A DNA stretch of 64,000 bases, taken from the NCBI GenBank assembly GCA_030770545.1, contig JAUCMP010000030.1, positions 4,131,001 through 4,195,000 of the forward strand. Reading direction: 5' to 3'. Source of the DNA: Macropodus opercularis. Taxonomy: Eukaryota > Chordata > Actinopteri > Anabantiformes > Osphronemidae. Under the pieces are notes generated by a model. That model saw only the letters and a program-made list of their open reading frames with translations. It made no database searches and was not told where the DNA came from. The translations under genes and the position numbers were made by a program. Below are positions 43,116-56,583 of the stretch, piece by piece; the stretch's first letter is position 1; every line of letters begins with the position of its first letter.

Positions 43116-43984
43116 TCAATTCAATTGAAATTCAACTTTATTTATCTAGCGCCAATTCACAACATCAGTTATCTCAAGGCACTTTACAAGTGAGGTTTAA
43201 GACCTGACACAACTAAACCAAAGTTTAGCTATTTAGTCACATGTGGACATGGAGGCATGTTAGTGGATAGAAGAAACCGAAAAGAGCTCAGTGAATGAAG
43301 GACGTCCCCCAGCATCTAAGTCTATAGCAGCTGAACGAGCAGAACCATCTCTAACTATACGCTTTGTCAAAAAGAAAGGTTTTCAAACTAGAGAGGGCGT
43401 CTGCTGCTAGAACCTGAACTGGAAGCTGGTTCCACATAGAGGAGCTTGGCGCTAAAGGCTCTGCCTCCCGTTCTACAGGTAGAAACTCTAGGAACCACCA
43501 GCAGACCAGCTCTGAGAAGCCAGCGTTCTGTTGGAGCATAAGGAGCCATGAGGTCTAAGACAAGATGGAGCTTTATCATGAAGAGCTTTGTAGGTGAGGA
43601 GAGGGATTTTGAATTCTATCCTAGATTTGACAGGGAGCCAATGCAGAGAAGCTCATGTAGGAGAAATGTGAGTCCAGTCAGACTCTGGCTGCAGCATTTT
43701 GAATGAACTGGAGGCTTTTCAAAGAGTTAGTGGGACAAACTATGAGCAGCGAGTTACAGTCGTCCAGCCTAGCGGTAACAAATGCCTGGATTAATTTCTC
43801 AGCGTCACTCTGCTTAGGGTTAGGGGTCGGGTGTGTGAGTTTTTTCTCAATGACTCTCCCTGCTCTGTCTTTTAGAGTAGAGCAGTTTGGTGTGGAGAGC
43901 CAAGGGGAAGGCACGGGCCGACGCTTGTCGCTCAGGTTCCTCGATACTTGAGTTACTCTTGTGTTTTGCCGATTCTCCATATGG
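43116..43984 (-). pseudogene. LINE 3' end with RT remnant (right copy)
   Basis: Shares all stops and frame changes with 5067-5935; a few substitutions, for example SSKLL to SAKLL in the reading near 43440. Confidence 0.82.
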
Positions 43985-44747
43985 TCAAAGCGTCCTCTGC
44001 AGCCCCCAGGAGGCCGTGAGACAGCTGCAAAGGGTGAGCTCTACTTGATTCTTCTCGGTCCTAGAGACATTTTCCAAGTTCCCAGGTTGGGTTTGTAGTA
44101 GTTAGGGTTAGGCACAAGGATCCCATGGTTAGGATGAAGCCACGGTTGAGGTTAATTGTTTCTAATGTGCCAGGTTGGTGACTGAGGTTGGGTTTTGTTA
44201 TGAATTTATCGTCCTGGCAACTAAGACTAACGAAGCGAGACACTGCTTCGGTTTAATAAAATAAAAAAAGAAGGGAGTATAATACAACGTGTGCTTTCTT
44301 AGCGCATCAAAGCTGCTACTAAACTGGAACATCAACTTCTTCTGTGTCCTTTCCTGGTGCAATGCATCTTGGGAAAATGAAGTCAGTTTCCCTGAAATTC
44401 ACCAACCGTTATGACACAGTTTATTTTATTCACATATGTAACTGACACATGAACCTTTCTTCTTATTGTCGTGTATTAACTGTCAGTATGATTTTAACCC
44501 GTTCATTTTAATATTTTAACTATTCTTATAAACAGTCTTCTAACAAGAAAGTCTCAACAGGTTTAGGCATTGAGGTCTCATTGTTAGGGTTAAGTAGTTT
44601 GGTCTAAGCTGTCTTAGACTAAATTGTGAGGGTTACTCATCAGTAGTGTACCTTAGGTTCATCGGGCGTTTCGGCCATTTACCACTAGACACCCTCCCCT
44701 AAGGGCGGCCCCCTGGGGTGATCAAGTCCCAGGGTATGTCCTCTTAG

Positions 44748-45114
44748 GGTTAGGTTTGAAATGTGTTTTTTTTGCACTGGCAAGCAGGGGTCTGTGCCAT
44801 ATTACCAAAAAGCCCATTCAGTCAGGATGTTGCATTTTATTTCATGGATGCAGTTTAACAGAGATGGTTTGGTTCCTTTTGAGGTTGTTTATTTACTTTG
44901 TTGTCTTCCTAAGTGCTAAGTGATCTATGTTTTTTAGGTGCTTCTAAGCATCATGAGAGGGAGGAGAGGATCCCAGAAGGACATCCCATCAGTCCGAAGC
45001 TGACTAGGCAGCCATCAGCAAGGTAAGTGCATGGAAAACATACTTAAAACCAAGAAGTTTTATAAATATATAGTTTATGTACATGTGTGCGCACACATAT
45101 ACACACACACACAA
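44748..45114 (+). repeat. Direct repeat 1 with exon-like segment (right copy)
   Basis: Exon-like part at 44938-45022 with intact acceptor and GTAAGT donor; one substitution in the upstream part (ATATCACC to ATATTACC). Confidence 0.8.
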
Positions 45115-45798
45115 AAACACCTACACCTACGTGTATATATATACACATACACACACGCGCACCTACGTATTTAACCATTGGCACACATGTATACACACAC
45201 ACACACGTATCTTGTTAATAGCATGCATAGAGTGAAAGGGCCCAGCTATAAGTGCTGTAAATACAAATAGCTATGAATGTTAATTGATACCAAAGTAGAA
45301 TCATGCAACACACAAGAAGAATAAAGTCATGCAGAATAAATTATTACATTAAAAAGTTCATGTGTGGGGCATGCAAAATGGTTAAGAAGTTAATATGTAG
45401 GACATATCATTATTGAGGAGTCATGCAGTGGAGGAATAGTTTTATCACTTAATTCCAAATTTAAAAATATTTTAAGAAGGATTTTTTATGTGTATGTGTT
45501 ACTCGGAATCTCCTATCAATAGGTTTGAAGGGTTGAAGGATGAAGGGTAAGGAGAATGAATTGGGGGCTGAAATGGAGCCCAAAGCTTGAGGACAGACCA
45601 GAGAGTGGCACACAACAGGTAATACAGGCAAGATATATATTTAAAACAAATGTTTGTTTGTTTGTTTGTTGAACTTACTTACTGCCTAGGAAGAAACACA
45701 CTCCCATCTCTACAATCATGCATTTTTATTTTCCAGTTCCTCAGTTCCTCCATTCAGTTATGATAATCTATGTATTCCTTGTGTATTAGATGTATTTA

Positions 45799-48700
45799 TT
45801 AAATGTTCAAAGCTGAAGGAATTTCAGTTTCAGTTTTCAATTTCTCCATCCACAGCCTCTCCTGCCTCCTGCGCTGGCCCCCCGTCCACGTGGCGGATGC
45901 TTGGAGGCCAGTGATTGTGAGATGGTGAAGGGGGTGTGTTTGGAAGTGCTGTACCAAGGGAGTGGATAATCTGGCCGTCTTCATGCTGCGGATGTGTTGC
46001 TGGAGTCTGGTAAAAAGTGTTTTTCCTCTTTCACCCACGTACATCTTTCCACAGGTTTGGCAGATGATGCAGTAGCCCAGGTTGGAGCTGTGGATGCTGA
46101 ATTCACCGTTAATAGGTGCTCCTGCGCCCCCGTGTGGATCAAAAATGAATTTCTCTTGCCTGAAAGCCCAGTGCCCGTCCCGATTTCCAGCAACTGTGTG
46201 CCTGCAAAACCTAGCTCTGACTAATAAATCTCTTAGATTATACTGTAGTTTTGAAATTGATCATGGTCAGCCATTATTGTCATAAAGTTGTTCTGCCACA
46301 GATTCTGTAGGTAAGGACGAGGTCTGGAGTAGGTTGTGACCAAGGGGACGAGTTCTGTAGGCTCCATTCTGTGTTTCTCTCCCTGTGGTCGCCGCTCTCC
46401 GGCTCCGCTGAGAGACAGAGCAGCGGAGGGGGGAGAGAGATGATAGCGTCTGCTTTTTAACGCGTCCCAAAAACCTCCTCGTACCCTCTTGCTCTCAGGA
46501 ATGAAGTGGAGATGACTTGGTTTGAATCCGCCTCCCTCGAGCAGATTCTATGAAACCGGATGATTTGTGATTGAACTATGCCTTTAAATGTGTGTTTCGG
46601 ATGATAACCGGCTTTATGGAGTAGCGCGTGTGTATCTGTTGGTCTGAAGTAAACACGGGTGAGTCATTTTTAATTTTCCTCATCTGTGTGTCCAAAAAGT
46701 TTACTTCATCAGCGTGTAGATCGTATTTAACCTTGATGGAGGGGTGGTGGTTATTCAACGTGTCAGTGAATGTATAAAAACTCTCCTTCCCATGCTCCCA
46801 GATGCCGATGATGTCATCCAGGAAGCGGAGGTAGACGGTAGGTTTCACTGGGCTTTGTTCTAGTGCCTTGCGTTCCCATTGGCTCATATAAATGTTGGCG
46901 TACCTGTGGCCCATCGCCGTGCCCTCCACCTGTAAGTGTTGCTTGTTATCAAACTCGAAGTCATTGTGTTGAAGGCATATTTCTAGAAGATGTCTGCATC
47001 CGGTCTGCTGTGGTCCGGGTATGGAGTAAAGATCTGCTGGACGGCTCCGTGTTGATGTTTGTATATAAGCTGTCAATGTCTCGACAGCGTCAAAGGGCGA
47101 ATCCTGTCTAGAAAGTGGTACGTGTCTTTGAGGAAACTGGGATGTTTGCAGGAGAGCGGACCTAAGGAGAAGTCTATGCACAGCGAGATGTTGTGAGTGG
47201 CGCTGCTGCAGTCGGAGACTATGGGTCTGCCGGGAGGGATCGCGTGGGGGACCGTCCAGGGGAGTGGGTCCTTGTGGATTTTAGGGAGAAGATAGAACTG
47301 TCTGTTGCGGTGGATCTGGTCCGAATAAACCCGTCATGGTCGAGTTTTTGAACAATGTCTCGGATGTGCGCCTGCGTTTGGCTCTGGATGCTGCCGTCTA
47401 TGGCTTTATAATACCTAGTGGTGTTTAATTGTCTATGGGCTTCCAGGGCATATTGTTGTAAATCCGTGATGACAATTTTTGAGCCCTTATCGGCCGGATT
47501 AATTATGATATTGAAGTTGACTGACCCTGTAATTGCTCTTTTATCCTCCGCCGTGGATCGGTCTCTTTTGTCCAGCGGAGGAACGTAGCGGTTCAGACCG
47601 TCAACGTCACGGTGAATGAGAATCTTTGTCTGTGCACTCAGCTCATCCCAGGGTGGTTCCCGATTAGACAGCAGGGAGAAGGGCATTGCTTCCGAGTGGT
47701 TATCCTCAGAGCAATCTAGTAGTTTGACCCGTCTGTGGTACCGGTAAGGGTCCAAAGTGCTTGGAGTGGGAATGAACGTGAGGCCCCTCTCTAACAGGCG
47801 TATCTGAGCCTCACTTGGAGAGGTTGAGACTATCAGAGGGGGAGCCCCAGGACAGGTCGACTCGCGTTGTGAGACGGGGTCCCCGTGGGAAAGTGACGCT
47901 TGAAGGTGAGCTGCGTCAGTGGAGGTGGGGGGGCGACGGTTGCCACAAAGTTGTTGTGGGGTTCTAGGGTCGTAGGATCCCAGCCGGGGGTCTCGATGGA
48001 CCGCGCCCGGTGGGTCCCCGTTAAAATCCTGGTTAGGCTGTGACCACATTATAAATGTATCTGCAGGCATCGGGCTGTTTCCTGAGTCCAGTGCACGTCG
48101 TCCTGCGCTGTGCAGACCTGGTCCTTCGGCAGCGGTCTCAGGAAGGGGAGGTAGCTGGAGATAAAGTCATTAATGATATTAAGATTATTCTGCTGCGCTG
48201 GAGGGAGGAGCGACGAGTAATGAATGAGTGGGAACGCAATCCTGGTTAGGAAAAACGGACTGTGCCCTCCTGTAAATCTGACGTAACTGTTTTATGGAGG
48301 TTTTGTGTGGGTCCCGATCCCTGTTGTCTATGCCTACAGACAGGAGCAGCAGCTTAACGGAGGGGTGCTCTGCTGTTTTGTCCAGGATTTTTTGAAAGTG
48401 ATAGAATGCGGCGCCAGGGTAGCTGTCAGTTTGGACGTTGTTATTTGCGGGCGGGTATACGCGAGAGGTTGGAGTCACCGAGGAACCAGGTGGCTTTTCT
48501 GCCTCTGATTTTGCGGCCTACTCTGGCTTTGTGCTGGTCGGGCCGGTGCGCCTCCCGTGTGGGGCTCACACAGCGCGTGTGAACCGAGGCGGCCTCATCC
48601 CAGCAACCTGTGGAGGTGGTTTGAGTGGGGTCAGACGGGGTCGTTCTACCATTGTAGTTGGTGTAATTATACGCTTCGGACCCTGGATGAGAGCTGGATG

Positions 48701-49695
48701 GGGCTCGTGTGCTCGTATTTGGTTTCTTGGGCTGATTGGCTGGGGGCCGTCCTCACTCCCGCTCCTCTTCTCCATATCGATGTAAATATCAGTCCCCACC
48801 GGTGTGGACTGGGTCAGTCTGGTCTTGTAGCGTTTCTGGGCCCAGCTAACTGCTATCTTAACGGTAAGTGGTCATAATCTGAGATAATATTAGAATAGTG
48901 GTCCTGCAGGACGCAGAAATTATTCTGCATCCACTGTTGCGCGTTTCTTTCCACAGCGTCTCTGACTTGTTCTGGGGGGGAGGAGGGTTTAATGAAGCCG
49001 GTGAGTTTCCGGACGTGTCTGAACGTTCCCTGTGGCGGCATCTGGGTGCCGATAGCTTTAGCAATAATGTTCTTATGATGGACCGCTTGCATTAATTTGA
49101 AATAATTTGTACAGAGCGATCTGGTGGCCTGATCTAGTTCTGTGTGGGGCGTCTGGGAGGAGGGAGGTTTTGTTCGTTCTCTTCTGTTTGCGTTCCTGGT
49201 TGTGCTGGTCCTGAGTATTTCTGTTATCGTAACTTTCCCTACTTTCTAAAGGTGCTGTAGTCCCTGGAAAGCTGAAGTAGGCTGTCTTGGATCTGTGGAG
49301 GGAAGACGTGGTCGTGTGGGAAATCCCGGTGTTCGCTGGGCCTGTGGTGGTAGAAGCTCGATCCTGGCGACTCGGAGAAGATGGTGTTTAAAACGAATCT
49401 CTTTTAACAGAGCGTCAATTCGTCTTCGTGGCCGGTGAGTAAAAGTTGGTAGTGAGTGATTATCAAATGTGGACCCGTTGGCAGATCCCCGACTGACGTC
49501 TGAGCTGTTGAAATTCCAAACTTTATTTGATCGACAATTTTTCTAAAAAATGAAAACGCCTATTGTGACCAGACACGTCAGTGTTATTCATGCAAGTCAA
49601 ATTTGATATAAAAAGATTTAAGCCTAATTCAGCTTAATTGGCCCTAACGTTTGGCAGTGAACTGCTTCCTCAGAGGGGGTTGATTCCAGGAACTG
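45799..49695 (-). mobile_element. Penelope-like retroelement, broken (right copy)
   Basis: Parts: GIY-YIG 45799-46140, RT palm 46576-47345, RT N-terminus 47219-48070, SGNH-like 48075-48525, N-terminal remnant 48566-49092, hammerhead-like motif 49646-49675. All frameshifts seen in the left copy are shared, so inactivation is older than the duplication. Differences are few: two extra codons (TE) near the end of the GIY-YIG frame and one H-to-Y change in DLQQHALE. Confidence 0.9.
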
Positions 49696-50156
49696 AGCAG
49701 AGGGGTAGATGAAACATTGGGAGGGTGAACTAGCTCCTCCCTCCAATGTTTGTTCTCCCCTGTAATTGGTTGAAGCCTATCCTGTCCCTCTTCTACGTGG
49801 CTAGTTCAGACAATCCCAGAGGAGTTACTAATGTATAGGTGAAGTGGTTGTCAGTGACAGGTGGGATTCGATTTGAAGTTTAAGATTCCAATATTTCAAT
49901 GTATTAAAATTAGTTAAACAGAGGGGTTGAGATGAGAAAGCTACAATGGAATCAGAAATCCAAACTAAAGAAGTAGACTGCTGCCAAATATGCTGGTCAG
50001 GATTAAGGAGAGGCTGCTGGTGGATTCTGGTGGGTCAAACATGCTTCTTTTGTTTTACATATGACATAGAGATGAAGCTGAGGGTTATTTGATGTTAAAT
50101 GTTAAACAGAGGGCTTTAATGGACGGTGAGGGGCACAGGCCCCCAGCAACTGGCTA

Positions 50157-50533
50157 GGTTAGGTTTGAAATGTGGTTTTATTTTAAAAAGACCAGAGCTG
50201 TGGTTCAAGTTGCACTGGCAGGCAGGGGTCTGTGCCATATCACCAAATAAGCCCATTCAGCCAGGATGTTGTATTTGATTGGTTTTATGCAGTTTTACAG
50301 AGATGGTTTGGTTCCTTTTGAGGTTGTTTATTTACTTTGTTGTCTTCCTAAGTGATATTTGTTTTTTAGGTGCTTCTAAGCATCATGAGAGGGAGGAGAG
50401 GATCCCAGGAGGACATCCCATCAGTCCGAAGCTGACTAGGCAGCCATCAGCAAGGTAAGTGCATGAAAAAAAAACTTAAAACAAAGAAGTTTTATGCATT
50501 TATAGTTTATGTACATGTATATACACACACAGT
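50157..50533 (+). repeat. Direct repeat 2 with exon-like segment (right copy)
   Basis: Exon-like part at 50370-50454, both splice signals kept. Confidence 0.8.
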
Positions 50534-50850
50534 GGGTATGGAAAGTATTCAGACCCCCTTAAATGTTTCACTCTTTGTTATATTGCAGCCATATGCTAAA
50601 ATCATTTAGGTTCGTTTTTTCCTCGTTAATGTACACACAGCGCCCACATTGACAGAAAAACACTGAATTTTTGCAGATTTCTTAAAAAAGAAAAACTGAA
50701 ATATCACATGGTCATAAGTATTCAGACCCTTTGCTCAGTATTTAGTAGAAGCACCCTTTTGAGCTAATGCAGCCACGAGTCTTTTGGGGAATTCTTTCAC
50801 AGCTGCATTTGGGGATCCTCTGCCATTCCTCCTTGCAGATCCTCGTTGGA
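50530..50850 (-). mobile_element. Tc1-like transposon end (right copy)
   Basis: As 12475-12795 with one coding change (KRLMAAL to KRLVAAL). Confidence 0.85.
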
Positions 50851-51155
50851 AATTCGCCACTGGAGCCCTGTGCTCTTCAGAGGTGAAAGCAGGTTCACAC
50901 TGAGCACACGTGACAGACGTGAGCCTGGAGACGCCGTGGAGAACGTCCTCCAGCATGACCGCTTTGGCGGTGGGTCAGTAATGGTGTGGGGTGGCATTTC
51001 TTTGGGGGGCCGCACAGCCCTCCATGTGCTCGCCACAGGTAGCCTGACTGCCATTAGGTACCGAGATGAGATGGGTTCCTAATGCAACACAACGCTAGAC
51101 CTCAGCAGTTCCTGCAAGACTGTAAGGCGTCCCCTTCATCTACACACAGGACTGT
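50851..51155 (+). pseudogene. Tc1-like transposase catalytic fragment (right copy)
   Basis: No coding difference seen from 12796-13100. Confidence 0.87.
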
Positions 51156-51819
51156 AGCTGTCACATGTGAGGCGTGAGTTATGTTTGTTTGTAATATGGT
51201 TCATGCTGGAGGAGACCTGCTCACACACGTACGTGGATGCGAAGATCGACCTCTACGGAAAGATTTTTATGTTCATTAATGTTTCAGTCATTTGCCGGTT
51301 TTGGGATATTGATATGGATAATATTTACAAATGGATATGCAATGGACAGGTTTTAAACTGTAATGAGGGATTTACAATAGATGGGCATAGATTAGCATAT
51401 TCTAATAATCAGAGGTATGCAAATAAATATGAGCATAATATACTAATGTAGTGGAAAACATTAGCATATGTTAGTAGGCTTAGGATGCATTTTGTTCAGG
51501 CTTTGTTCATTTCCAGGGAATATGATTGTACAGGACGCTTGCTGGCCTTTGGCGGCTGCGAGGACGTCTGGCCTGTAGAGCGAAAGAATTTGGGCAAAAC
51601 ATTGCGACCCGGTAACCAAAGCTATTGAGACAAAACAATTTCTGGTAATCACAAATCTTTGCATTTGGGTCGATGCAGGTTGAGGGATCAAAACACGCTC
51701 CCTAAACATCTGGGGGGAGAGTTCTCTGCCTGCCTTAGAGACAACTCGTTTTCTGTGGCCAGGCCTCCCCACGCGCTAGCAAGCATGGAGGCTCGCACAT
51801 CTGCATTCACATCCTTTCA

Positions 51820-52090
51820 GCAGCCAATCAGATCCCTCCTGAGTGTGTTGACGTGGTGACAGAGGTCAGAGGGTTCACTGACCCACAGAAGGAGGAGTAC
51901 TTCATGAAGAGGTTCAGAGATGAGCAGCAGGCCACAACCACCATCTCCCACGTCAAGACCTCACGAAGCCTCCGCATCATGTGTCACATCCCAGTCTTCT
52001 GCTGGATCTGCTGAGAACCAGAGGGGGAGGGGAGCTGCCCAAGGCAGTGACGGAGATGTACATGTGCTTCCTGGAAACAAGACTGTTTTG
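51820..52090 (+). pseudogene. Fish NLR fragment (right copy)
   Basis: Same stop and frame change as 13765-14035. Confidence 0.85.
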
Positions 52091-52535
52091 TGGTCATAGT
52101 TACACTGAGGTCGCTGATCGTTTAACATTTGGGCCACCCTGTCAATATTTGTATTTCTTTTTTAGTATATTTCAGAAAGCCATAAATTATATTGGAATAT
52201 TCAAATGTTGGTCCATGTTGCTTTTTCTACTTTGCCAGTTCCCAGGGCTACGCTCCTCGTCATTGCATGCTACGCAATCTAAATGCGTGGCTCCTTGCTA
52301 CCGCTAGGGGGCAGACTGTTCTTTGGTTTTGACCGACATCCCAGTAAAAAAGACCATTTTTGTGATGGTCCCAGTGTGTGATGCCAGGTTGGGGGTATAG
52401 TCCGGGCCTTCTCCCCCGTCAGTGTAAGTTTCTGATCAGTTCTGGTGGCGACTTGAAAACATGCACTAAACTAGAGATTCCTGAAAACCAGAAAGGTTTG
52501 AATGGAAAGTTGGTCTAAATGTTACCAAGCTTTAA

Positions 52536-54545
52536 CACTAGAAGTCCCAGAGATTTCTAACCCTCCTTTGGCCAAGTGGATGCTAACTGGCTAGTCTTTT
52601 GGCTATCATTAGCATCAATTCATGTGTAAATAAGGTCAATACCTGAGCAATCTGCAGGGGGTTTGGGGGGGTGTGTGTGAATGGTTGCTGGTGGCTTGTT
52701 TGTATGTGTGGGGGAGGGATGGCTGCTAAAAGCAGAGAACTAGTTTGACCAGATTTCCCCCGCTTTGCTGCTCCTCAACCAAAAAAGAGCCTGTTTGTGG
52801 ACTGACCTGACAGAGACAGTGAAAGATGGCACAGTGTGGCATGAAGAACAGGTGGGGACGTGTCTCCCTTTCACCCCAATCAAAGCGTAGGCTGCAGATG
52901 GAGAGCCAACGGCTAAGGCCAGGAAAAGTATCTCGAGTCGCCTTCAGAGCTTCCTGTGTTTCATCATCATCATGTTCATTGACATGCTTCATAGCATTCA
53001 AGAACAGACTATAAAAACCTGCACAGGAAGATGTTCATGGTCCTCCCTGAACTAATGGCATTTATTGCAATTGTCATCTTGCGGGTGATTACCAGGGTTC
53101 CATCACGTAGTACCTTGGTAATGGTTGCTGGTGGCTTGTTTGTATGTGTGGGGGAGGGAGAGCTGCTAAAAGCAGAGAACTTGAGTCTCCTGGATGATTG
53201 AGAATCTTCACAGACTTGATTTACCATTTAATTCTTCATTCACGGATTCAATTCATTCTCACATTGAAATGTAGGGTCTTGCCCAGGTATAAAAAGATAT
53301 GAATTAACACATCTAATTGCACGCTGCTTGCTCTCAGATGAGAGGTAATTCCTTTTGTACCCAGGTGGATAAAATCTCACTGCACATAGCCTACTACTTC
53401 AGTGCCCTCAAGAATTCTGTGGTGTACGACTCGCTGCTGTTTCCTGCAGTATATTGCAACTAAACCTGACAAGTTTGGGATCATGTTTTGGGTGGCTTGT
53501 GACCTAAAATCCAAGTACATTTGTAGCGTCCTCCCATATCTTGGCAAGGATCCTAGTCGTCCCAGTGGAGAGAGACTGACTGAAAATGTAGTGATGAGGC
53601 TGATGGAACCATTCAAGGGCAGAAATGTTACCACGGACAATTTCTTCACATCGCTGTCACTTGCGCATAAACTTCTTAGCCGTAAAACTACGTACTACGC
53701 TGACGGCGTATGCGCCCAAACGGAAGAAGACCGTCTACATTCTTAGCAGCATGCACAGCGTGATTCAGACTGAGAATACCACCAAAAGGAAGCCAAACAC
53801 TGTCACCCTTTACAACACCACAAAGTGCGGCGTGGATGTGATGGACCAGATGGTGCGGGAGTACACTGTCCGCACAGGGACACGGCGCTGGACAGTTGCC
53901 GTGTCCTATAACATGGTTGACATGGCAGCACTGAATGCACATGTGCTGTATCAAGCAGGCACCGGAAGGCATGAAAGACGGGTGGACTTCCTGGTGGAGC
54001 TTGCAAGAGAGCTTGCAACTCTCATATGTGTGCGAAGAAGGCAAGAAAAGAACAATTGCTTTGGACCCAACCCTCCACACCAAGCCCTGGAAAAAGAGCC
54101 ATGTGTCAGGTCAAACACCAAGGCAAGAACAATCATGCCACTGTGCGATGTGTTCACTGCTACAGATACACATGTGGTAAATGCAGACGGGAGATACCAT
54201 GGCAGTGCCAGGATTGTGAGCGATTGCTGGAATGTACTCACTCACTTTTTAATATTATTTGTAAATATGTGTACAAATGGTTGGTTTCTTTAATTCATTT
54301 TGTACTGTTTTTATCAATAAATCTTTGCAACAAAGGAAAAAAGCATGTGGTGATTTCTCCCTAAGATGCAAAGTGAAACACAAGTTTCCTTGAGGTGGCT
54401 CAGCGTGGCCCCACGTTGTTTACATAACAAAAGCCATCGTTCACAGCTAATTAAGGATATTAGCCTAAAACCTTCAGGCCGATCGGCCCGCCGGCGGGTT
54501 TTATAGGTAGAAAGGCCAAATGGCCCATCTCTGGGACTTCTAGTG
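52536..54545 (+). mobile_element. piggyBac-family DNA transposon, present only in the right copy
   Basis: Bounded by 19-bp perfect terminal inverted repeats CACTAGAAGTCCCAGAGAT (52536-52554 and, inverted, 54527-54545) and flanked by TTAA on both sides (52532-52535, 54546-54549). The left copy has the undisturbed single TTAA at 14477-14480 with identical flanks, which is the empty site. TTAA targeting is the hallmark of piggyBac. Length 2010 bp. The encoded transposase is broken, so movement would have needed enzyme from another copy or happened before the damage. An internal 60-bp direct repeat occurs at 52681-52740 and 53121-53180. Confidence 0.97.
53020..54250 (+). pseudogene. piggyBac-type transposase, disrupted
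   Basis: N-terminal piece near 53040-53115: MAFIAIVILRVITRVPSR. It is cut by the second 60-bp repeat. The catalytic part in 53402-53746: FLQYIATKPDKFGIMFWVAC, DLKSKYICSVLPYLGKDPSR, ENVVMRLMEPFKGRNVTTDN then FFTSLSLAHKLLSRKT; the D of TTDNFFTS is one of the catalytic aspartates. About 30 residues are then lost and the frame changes to 53625-54293: KTVYILSSMHSVIQTE, TTKCGVDVMDQMVREYTVRT, RRVDFLVELARELA. Another change leads to the C-terminal Cys-rich finger in 54026-54250 (CQVKHQ, RCVHCYRYTCGKCRREIPWQ, CQDC). Family normally about 500-600 residues in one ORF. Confidence 0.93.
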
Positions 54546-56011
54546 TTAATCAAACGAGCCCAACGAACTTTACAGTAATTGATTAGGGAGAAACCCGTGA
54601 TTTCGACTTCGACGGGCCTCAGATGCTCTACACCCTGGACACACTGGACGGGTCTTCACTGCTCAGGCTGGACTGATGACAGGACTCTGACTAGTTTAGT
54701 GAGAGACCTGTCAGGCGAGTCTTGGCCTGGGAGGTCGAAGCGTGGAGGAGTAGCGTGAGAGACCTGAAGAAGGTTCCTGCTGCTGCGACTGCACATCCAC
54801 CGCTGGACTCGTTTTGTCTAGACTTATAATAGTAGTAATATAGATTAGGTTTCTGTGTAACAGGTTAGGTTAAGATAACTTGCGTTCAATTGATTTAGGT
54901 TTACTTAAGTTGAATGTATTAAGTTGAGATCTGTGATGGGTTAGTGAAGGCAAGTATCAGTTTTTTATTGAACTTGTCTCGATATACTGTTCATGTGATG
55001 TTAGGTTGACCTCACTAACGTTTGTGTTCTCCGTTTTTTTTTTTTCTCCTCCTTGAACCGACACCTTATCGCGGTGGAGGAGTTCGTGTGCCCGTGTGAC
55101 TCTAGCAGCTGTGCTGTCTGGGCTAAATGCCCCCGGCAGGGTCTCCCATGACAAACGGGTCCTGGGCGACGGGCCAGACTAAGACTAAGGTTCATCTGTC
55201 GCCGGAGGAGCCGGAGGAGCCGGAGGAGGCCCAGAGGAAGACCAGGACTCACTGGAGGGACGATGTCTGTCAGCCAGCCTGGGAAGGTTAAAGGTCATTA
55301 CACCTGATGCTGACACGTGCTACTGATGGGGCTTTATTTAGTGCTGCCGGACACTTACACCAAGTCCTGAACGAGACCTTTCTGATGCAGCGTCTTTTGC
55401 TTCTCGCCCCATAACCTGGGTTAATATCTATGTGTTGTTTCATTCCAGCCGCTGACACTCTCATCCTGTCTCTGTGTAACCCACATTAAATGATGAAGAA
55501 TATTGATTTAGTTTTTTGCGTGTGTTACACCAGTAGGTGGCAGAATTGGCCTGTTGAGGATAAGTTCGATACAATCTATAGGGTTTTCTGTCAAAAATTC
55601 CAGGGATGAGAAGGCGACTGCATGTTTGAGGGTCCGATTTTGGGTCTGGCTGAGAAAAGAAAAGTTTGTGGCACTAAAGGCCCAGGTTCTGTTTGGTCTT
55701 AAACTGGAATGTTCTGAGTACTTGGGTCGAAGTAACGTTGGCCTGGAAGTTGCGCAGCGATAGCTGAGCAGCGGCGGTTCGACGGGCGGATCGTGGGAAC
55801 TGCAGCGGCGCCGGAGCAGATGAGCCCTGTGTTCACAGAACGATAGGACAAGTTTGAAACACACTACCCGGGTAGATGGACTTTGTTTTATTTTCTTGCC
55901 ATGTGGTTGCATTTTGTTTATCAGAGCTCTGAATGTTATAAATATGTTGCATCTACATAATTAAATGCCAGAAATCTCACTGGTTCAGTTAAACATATGA
56001 GTGTGATATTC

Positions 56012-56583
56012 TGTTAGAGGATATGGAGCATAATCATTGTCCTCTCTGTGTTTGGTCCTGTCTGTGTCTTTGTGACCTGTAACCTTTTCTTGCTTTTACT
56101 TTTATAAACATGGAACGATTTCTAGTATTAGAGGAGAGTGGTTTTACCACCTATGTCAGGAGGAGGTTTTGCAGATCACATTTATTGCTTAACGGCTCCA
56201 TAGGTATTTGACACCACATGGAGCTGTTCACTATCTTGCTATGCCTGCATGCATCTTTTACGACTTGTAGTGTTTGGGAAAGGGGGTCTCAACCCCCTTC
56301 ATCAAAGGAGGAAGCTTCACAACCTATGTATATGTTATCTACCATATATGGACTTGTCTTGTACTTTATTGCACCAGATGTAGAAGGAGTGACTTTCATA
56401 CTGATCTCAATAAAGGACCCGTGTGCGAGAGAGGAGTTCGGAGTTCTCCAGCTGGCCACTAAGTTGTTGTGTTCAGAGAGGCTCCCCTCGTGCACGAGTA
56501 AAAAGAAGCTGAGATTCTCGAGTTTGTCTTCATGTGTCAGGTGTCTCTGCGATTGTTTAAGTGTTGGCAGGTTAGACCCAACA
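56012..56583 (+). mobile_element. Solo LTR (right copy)
   Basis: Same ends and same TATTC flanks (56007-56011, 56584-56588) as 15920-16491. Confidence 0.8.
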
